Part shown: positions 6,587-8,952 of the stretch, piece by piece
Layout: every line of letters begins with the position of its first letter
Position numbering within the stretch: the stretch's first letter is position 1
Source: Mucilaginibacter sp.
GTDB taxonomy: Bacteria > Bacteroidota > Bacteroidia > Sphingobacteriales > Sphingobacteriaceae
DNA: 8,952 nucleotides
Assembly: GCA_014376655.1 (NCBI GenBank)
Contig: JACMRC010000017.1
Coordinates: 1-8,952, forward strand
Direction: 5' to 3'
Notes under the pieces: generated by a model
Database searches by the model: none
Told to the model about the DNA's origin: nothing
What the model saw: only the letters and a program-made list of their open reading frames with translations
Translations under genes and position numbers: made by a program

Positions 6587-7353
6587 AAAAGCTAATTGTA
6601 TTTGACCTGGATGGTACGCTTGCCGAAAGCAAGGCAGCTATCGATGAGGAAATGATAAAGATCCTGAACGCGTTGATAGATGTATGCAAAGTAGCTATCA
6701 TATCGGGTGGCGATTGGCCGCAGTTTGAGAAGCAGGTATTATCACATTTAACTAATAAGAAGTCGTTCAAGAACCTGGCTATACTGCCAACCTGCGGAAC
6801 TAAGTTTTACCAGTATAAGTCGGGGTGGAAGGAGTTATATTCCGAAGACTTTACATCAGAAGAAAAGAAGAAGATAGTAAGTTCATTAACCACTGCGGTA
6901 GAAGAACAAGGCTTTAAACCGGAGAAGACCTGGGGCGAGCAAATAGAAGATAGAGGTAGCCAGATCACCTATTCGGCGTTAGGGCAGGCGGCACCGCTTG
7001 ATGCTAAGAAAGAATGGGACCCCGGCTTTGCCAAACGCAAGAAAATACAAGCAGCTTTAGCTAAGACTATACCTGAGTTTTCTGTGCATTTGGGTGGCAC
7101 TACGTCGGTTGACATCACTAAGCCTGGCATTGACAAAGCCTACGGCATTAAGAAGCTTAAGGATATACTAAATATCAAAAAGAGCGAAATGATCTTTATT
7201 GGCGATGCCATATTTCCGGGTGGGAATGATTACCCGGCTAAAGAGGCCGGTGTGGTATCTATCTGTATAAAAAATCCTAACGAAACCAAACGCGTTATTG
7301 AAGGCATTATAGCCTGCCTTGACAAGAAAGGTAAGTACGATGACGGACTATAA
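6583..7353 (+). CDS. HAD-IIB phosphatase / phosphomannomutase-like protein
   Basis: A 256-aa cytoplasmic HAD-superfamily protein. Motif I is FDLDGTLA with nucleophile Asp8 and acid/base Asp10. Motif II region is IISGGDWPQFEKQ (Ser41). Lys185 in GIDKAYGIKKL is the motif III lysine. Motif IV is IGDAIFPGGNDYPA with Asp208 and Asp216 for magnesium. A C2-type cap lies between (about 80-180). The SGGDxxxFEKQ, GxDKAYG and GDxxxPGGND elements resemble eukaryotic-type phosphomannomutases and related HAD-IIB sugar-phosphate phosphatases. The 4-bp ATGA overlap with the aldolase gene and the GH130 gene nearby fit action on a mannose or related sugar phosphate, either isomerising mannose 1-phosphate to the 6-phosphate or hydrolysing it. 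HAD phosphatase activity is certain at family level; the substrate is inference. Alternatives are mannosyl-3-phosphoglycerate or sucrose-phosphate phosphatase. Confidence 0.85.
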   Translation: MKKLIVFDLDGTLAESKAAIDEEMIKILNALIDVCKVAIISGGDWPQFEKQVLSHLTNKKSFKNLAILPTCGTKFYQYKSGWKELYSEDFTSEEKKKIVSSLTTAVEEQGFKPEKTWGEQIEDRGSQITYSALGQAAPLDAKKEWDPGFAKRKKIQAALAKTIPEFSVHLGGTTSVDITKPGIDKAYGIKKLKDILNIKKSEMIFIGDAIFPGGNDYPAKEAGVVSICIKNPNETKRVIEGIIACLDKKGKYDDGL

Positions 7354-7414
7354 CCCATACCAAAACTTTAAAACAATCGGGTGCTAAAATCATTGTATTA
7401 ACAAACACACTTAA

Positions 7415-7633
7415 ATGAACATGAAACTATTTGGAATTGCGATGATCATCCTGGGCCTTATTATGGTTATCTGGACCGGGTTTACTTATACAAAAAAAGA
7501 AAAGGTTATTGATGCCGGGCCTATCCAGATTTCGGCAGATAGGGAAAAGACAATTAACTGGCCGCCTTATGTAGGTGGTGTATTATTAATAGGCGGTATT
7601 GTTATTGTGGTTACGTCGAAGAAGAATAGCTAA
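7415..7633 (+). CDS. 72-aa two-helix membrane protein, unknown function
   Basis: ATG at 7415, with an alternative ATG two codons later at 7421. Residues about 4-24 (LFGIAMIILGLIMVIWTGF) and about 52-67 (VGGVLLIGGIVIVV) are transmembrane helices. Between them is a polar loop with KKEKVIDAGPIQISADREKTINWPP. The second helix is followed by SKKNS, so by charge both ends would face the cytoplasm only weakly. I believe similar short proteins are widespread as uncharacterised proteins in Bacteroidota, often unlinked to sugar metabolism. It sits 61 bp after the HAD gene and 21 bp before the GH130 gene on the same strand, so it may simply be co-transcribed. No function can be assigned. Confidence 0.75.
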   Translation: MNMKLFGIAMIILGLIMVIWTGFTYTKKEKVIDAGPIQISADREKTINWPPYVGGVLLIGGIVIVVTSKKNS

Positions 7634-7654
7634 CGCCGTTATCTCAAACTAACT

Positions 7655-8677
7655 ATGATAACCGTAAAAAAGGAAGGGGTTGTTTTAAGCACTTCGAACC
7701 TTGATTTTGAGAATGAAGGCGTGTTAAACCCTGCCGTAATAAGGGAAGGTGAGAATGTTCATCTTTTTTATCGTGCGGTGCGTAAGGGTAATTTCTCTAC
7801 TATTGGTTATTGTAAACTTGATGGGCCGCTAACCATAGCAGAAAGATCACCCACCCCTTTTTTATCCCCGGAGTTTGAGTATGAAAAGCATGGGATGGAG
7901 GACCCCCGCATAGTTAAGATAGCGGATACCTACTATCTTTCTTATATCGCTTTTAATGGGAATGACGCATTAGGAGCTGTTGCTACTTCGACAGATCTGC
8001 AACATTTTGAAAAGCAGGGTATCATCGTACCTCATCTAAAATGTGGTGAATTTGACGACTTAGCCAAAAGTAACGCTGATATAATTGAGCGTTATCGTAA
8101 AGAGTACTTTGCACCCGATATGATTATTATGGATAAGGATGTAATGTTCTTTCCACGCCGGATAAACGGTAAACTTTCTTTCCTGCATCGTATAAAACCC
8201 GATATCCAGTTGGTAATGGTTGATAGACTTGATGAACTGACCGACGATTTTTGGGAGAACTACGTTTCTAATATCAAAGAAAATATACTGCTCACACCAA
8301 AGTACCTCCACGAGATAAGTTATGTGGGCGGCGGCTGCCCACCTGTTGAAACCGAGCACGGCTGGTTAATTATTTACCATGGCGTGCAGCATTTTGATAC
8401 CGGGTATGAATATTCGGCATGTGCCGCTTTGTTTGATCTCGACGACCCGCGCAAAGAGATAGCAAGATTACCATACCCACTATTTAAACCCGACCAAGAG
8501 TACGAACTTGCCGGTGATGTAGATAATGTTTGTTTCCCCACAGGTACCGTAATGTTTAATGACACATTGTATATCTATTACGGTGCCGGTGACGAGGTCA
8601 TAGCTTGCGCCTCGGTAAACTTACCTGGTTTGGTTGATGAATTATTGTCGTATACGGCCCCGCAATCGATAGCATAG
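7655..8677 (+). CDS. GH130 family beta-mannoside phosphorylase-like protein
   Basis: A 340-aa protein without signal peptide, hence cytoplasmic. It has the five-bladed propeller signatures of GH130: N-terminal LNPAVIREGENVHLFYRAV (24-42, Arg40), GMEDPRI (80-86) containing the catalytic-type Asp83 and Arg85, FFPRRI (165-170), LHRIKPD (177-183), GGGCPPVETEHGWLIIYHGV (225-244) with His242, and DNVCFPTG (290-297). Phosphorylases of this family split beta-linked mannosides with phosphate to give alpha-mannose 1-phosphate. Retention of Arg/His at the positions I associate with phosphate binding favours a phosphorylase over the related beta-1,2-mannosidases, but which linkage is used cannot be read from sequence alone. 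The 135-160 segment is a polar helical insertion. It lies 21 bp behind the small membrane protein and downstream of the HAD gene, whose likely substrate it would produce. No terminator follows it before uxaC. Confidence 0.9.
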   Translation: MITVKKEGVVLSTSNLDFENEGVLNPAVIREGENVHLFYRAVRKGNFSTIGYCKLDGPLTIAERSPTPFLSPEFEYEKHGMEDPRIVKIADTYYLSYIAFNGNDALGAVATSTDLQHFEKQGIIVPHLKCGEFDDLAKSNADIIERYRKEYFAPDMIIMDKDVMFFPRRINGKLSFLHRIKPDIQLVMVDRLDELTDDFWENYVSNIKENILLTPKYLHEISYVGGGCPPVETEHGWLIIYHGVQHFDTGYEYSACAALFDLDDPRKEIARLPYPLFKPDQEYELAGDVDNVCFPTGTVMFNDTLYIYYGAGDEVIACASVNLPGLVDELLSYTAPQSIA

Positions 8678-8693
8678 TTTCCGCATTTTAGGG

Positions 8694-8724
8694 TTGCTAA
8701 AGCAGGTTATAAAAAGTATAATTG
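8694..8724 (+). promoter_or_regulatory. Candidate promoter for uxaC
   Basis: TTG (8694-8696), a 20-bp spacer and TATAATTG (8717-8724), one mismatch from TAnnTTTG. The start would lie near 8731, about 18 nt before the ATG at 8749. The GH130 gene ends only 71 bp before uxaC with no terminator between them, so read-through is also possible. Confidence 0.4.
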
Positions 8725-8748
8725 TTGTCTGCAAACTATAACCACGCA

Positions 8749-8952
8749 ATGAAGAATTTTCTTGATGACGATTTTCTATTAGAAAGTAAAACCGCCCAAA
8801 AACTATATCATGACTATGCCAAATCAATGCCTATTATTGATTACCATTGTCATTTACCGCCCGACGAAATTGCGGCCGATAAACAGTTTGCAAACATAAC
8901 CCGGATCTGGCTTAATGGCGACCATTATAAATGGCGCGCTATGCGTGCAAAC
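8749..8952 (+). CDS. uxaC: Uronate (glucuronate) isomerase, N-terminal part (3' truncated by window)
   Basis: The ATG at 8749 opens a frame that runs to the window edge, 68 codons. The N-terminal pattern is that of UxaC from E. coli and relatives: DDDFLLESKTAQKLYHDYAK, then IIDYHCHLPP with His33 and His35 as the metal-binding pair of the amidohydrolase-fold enzyme, then IWLNGDHYKWRAMR. The enzyme converts D-glucuronate to D-fructuronate and D-galacturonate to D-tagaturonate, the first intracellular step of uronate breakdown toward 2-keto-3-deoxygluconate. The full protein is about 470 aa, so roughly 15 % is visible here. Uronate reductases or dehydratases would be expected further downstream, outside the window. 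Confidence 0.95.
   Translation, partial: MKNFLDDDFLLESKTAQKLYHDYAKSMPIIDYHCHLPPDEIAADKQFANITRIWLNGDHYKWRAMRAN

Overview
The window looks like a chromosomal segment from a Bacteroidota bacterium, most likely Sphingobacteriaceae (Mucilaginibacter/Pedobacter-like). The protein families point that way. So do the absence of Shine-Dalgarno sequences before most starts, with A/T-rich leaders instead, and several TTG-N19/20-TAnnTTTG-type promoters. All supported genes lie on the + strand. The taxonomic call is inference from these traits, not from a search.

Left part (1-1284): the 3' end of a secreted FG-GAP/VCBS-repeat protein, then about 800 bp of very AT-rich DNA without a recognisable gene. That stretch holds repeated TGTCA/TGACA motifs, a 16-bp palindrome, a run of T-tracts and a weak sigma-54-like element. 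It ends in a tiny 32-codon single-pass membrane ORF (1131-1229) with its own strong terminator. This small cistron and its oversized upstream region are the least explained part of the window.

Middle (1285-5517): a drug/metabolite transporter gene of the EamA type is interrupted by one in-frame amber codon exactly where the family's conserved Trp of 'TWGSSF' should be. It is followed by a small secreted mono-haem cytochrome c with a Lys/Thr-rich linker. Next is a large exported protein combining a beta-propeller of the PVC-type CxxCH family, HEAT-like repeats and a C-terminal cytochrome c domain. The two cytochrome genes are separate transcription units, each followed by a convincing hairpin terminator, and probably serve periplasmic electron transfer or sugar/alcohol oxidation.

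Right part (5518-8952): a carbohydrate-catabolism cluster. A class I fructose-bisphosphate aldolase overlaps by 4 bp a HAD-IIB phosphatase/phosphomannomutase-like gene. Then come a 72-aa two-helix membrane protein, a GH130 beta-mannoside phosphorylase-like protein, and the start of uronate isomerase (uxaC), which probably has its own promoter. A plausible reading is that GH130 releases mannose 1-phosphate, the HAD enzyme handles that phosphate sugar, and the aldolase takes the product after conversion to fructose 1,6-bisphosphate, with uxaC opening a neighbouring uronate branch. No CRISPR array, insertion sequence, tRNA or rRNA gene was seen.
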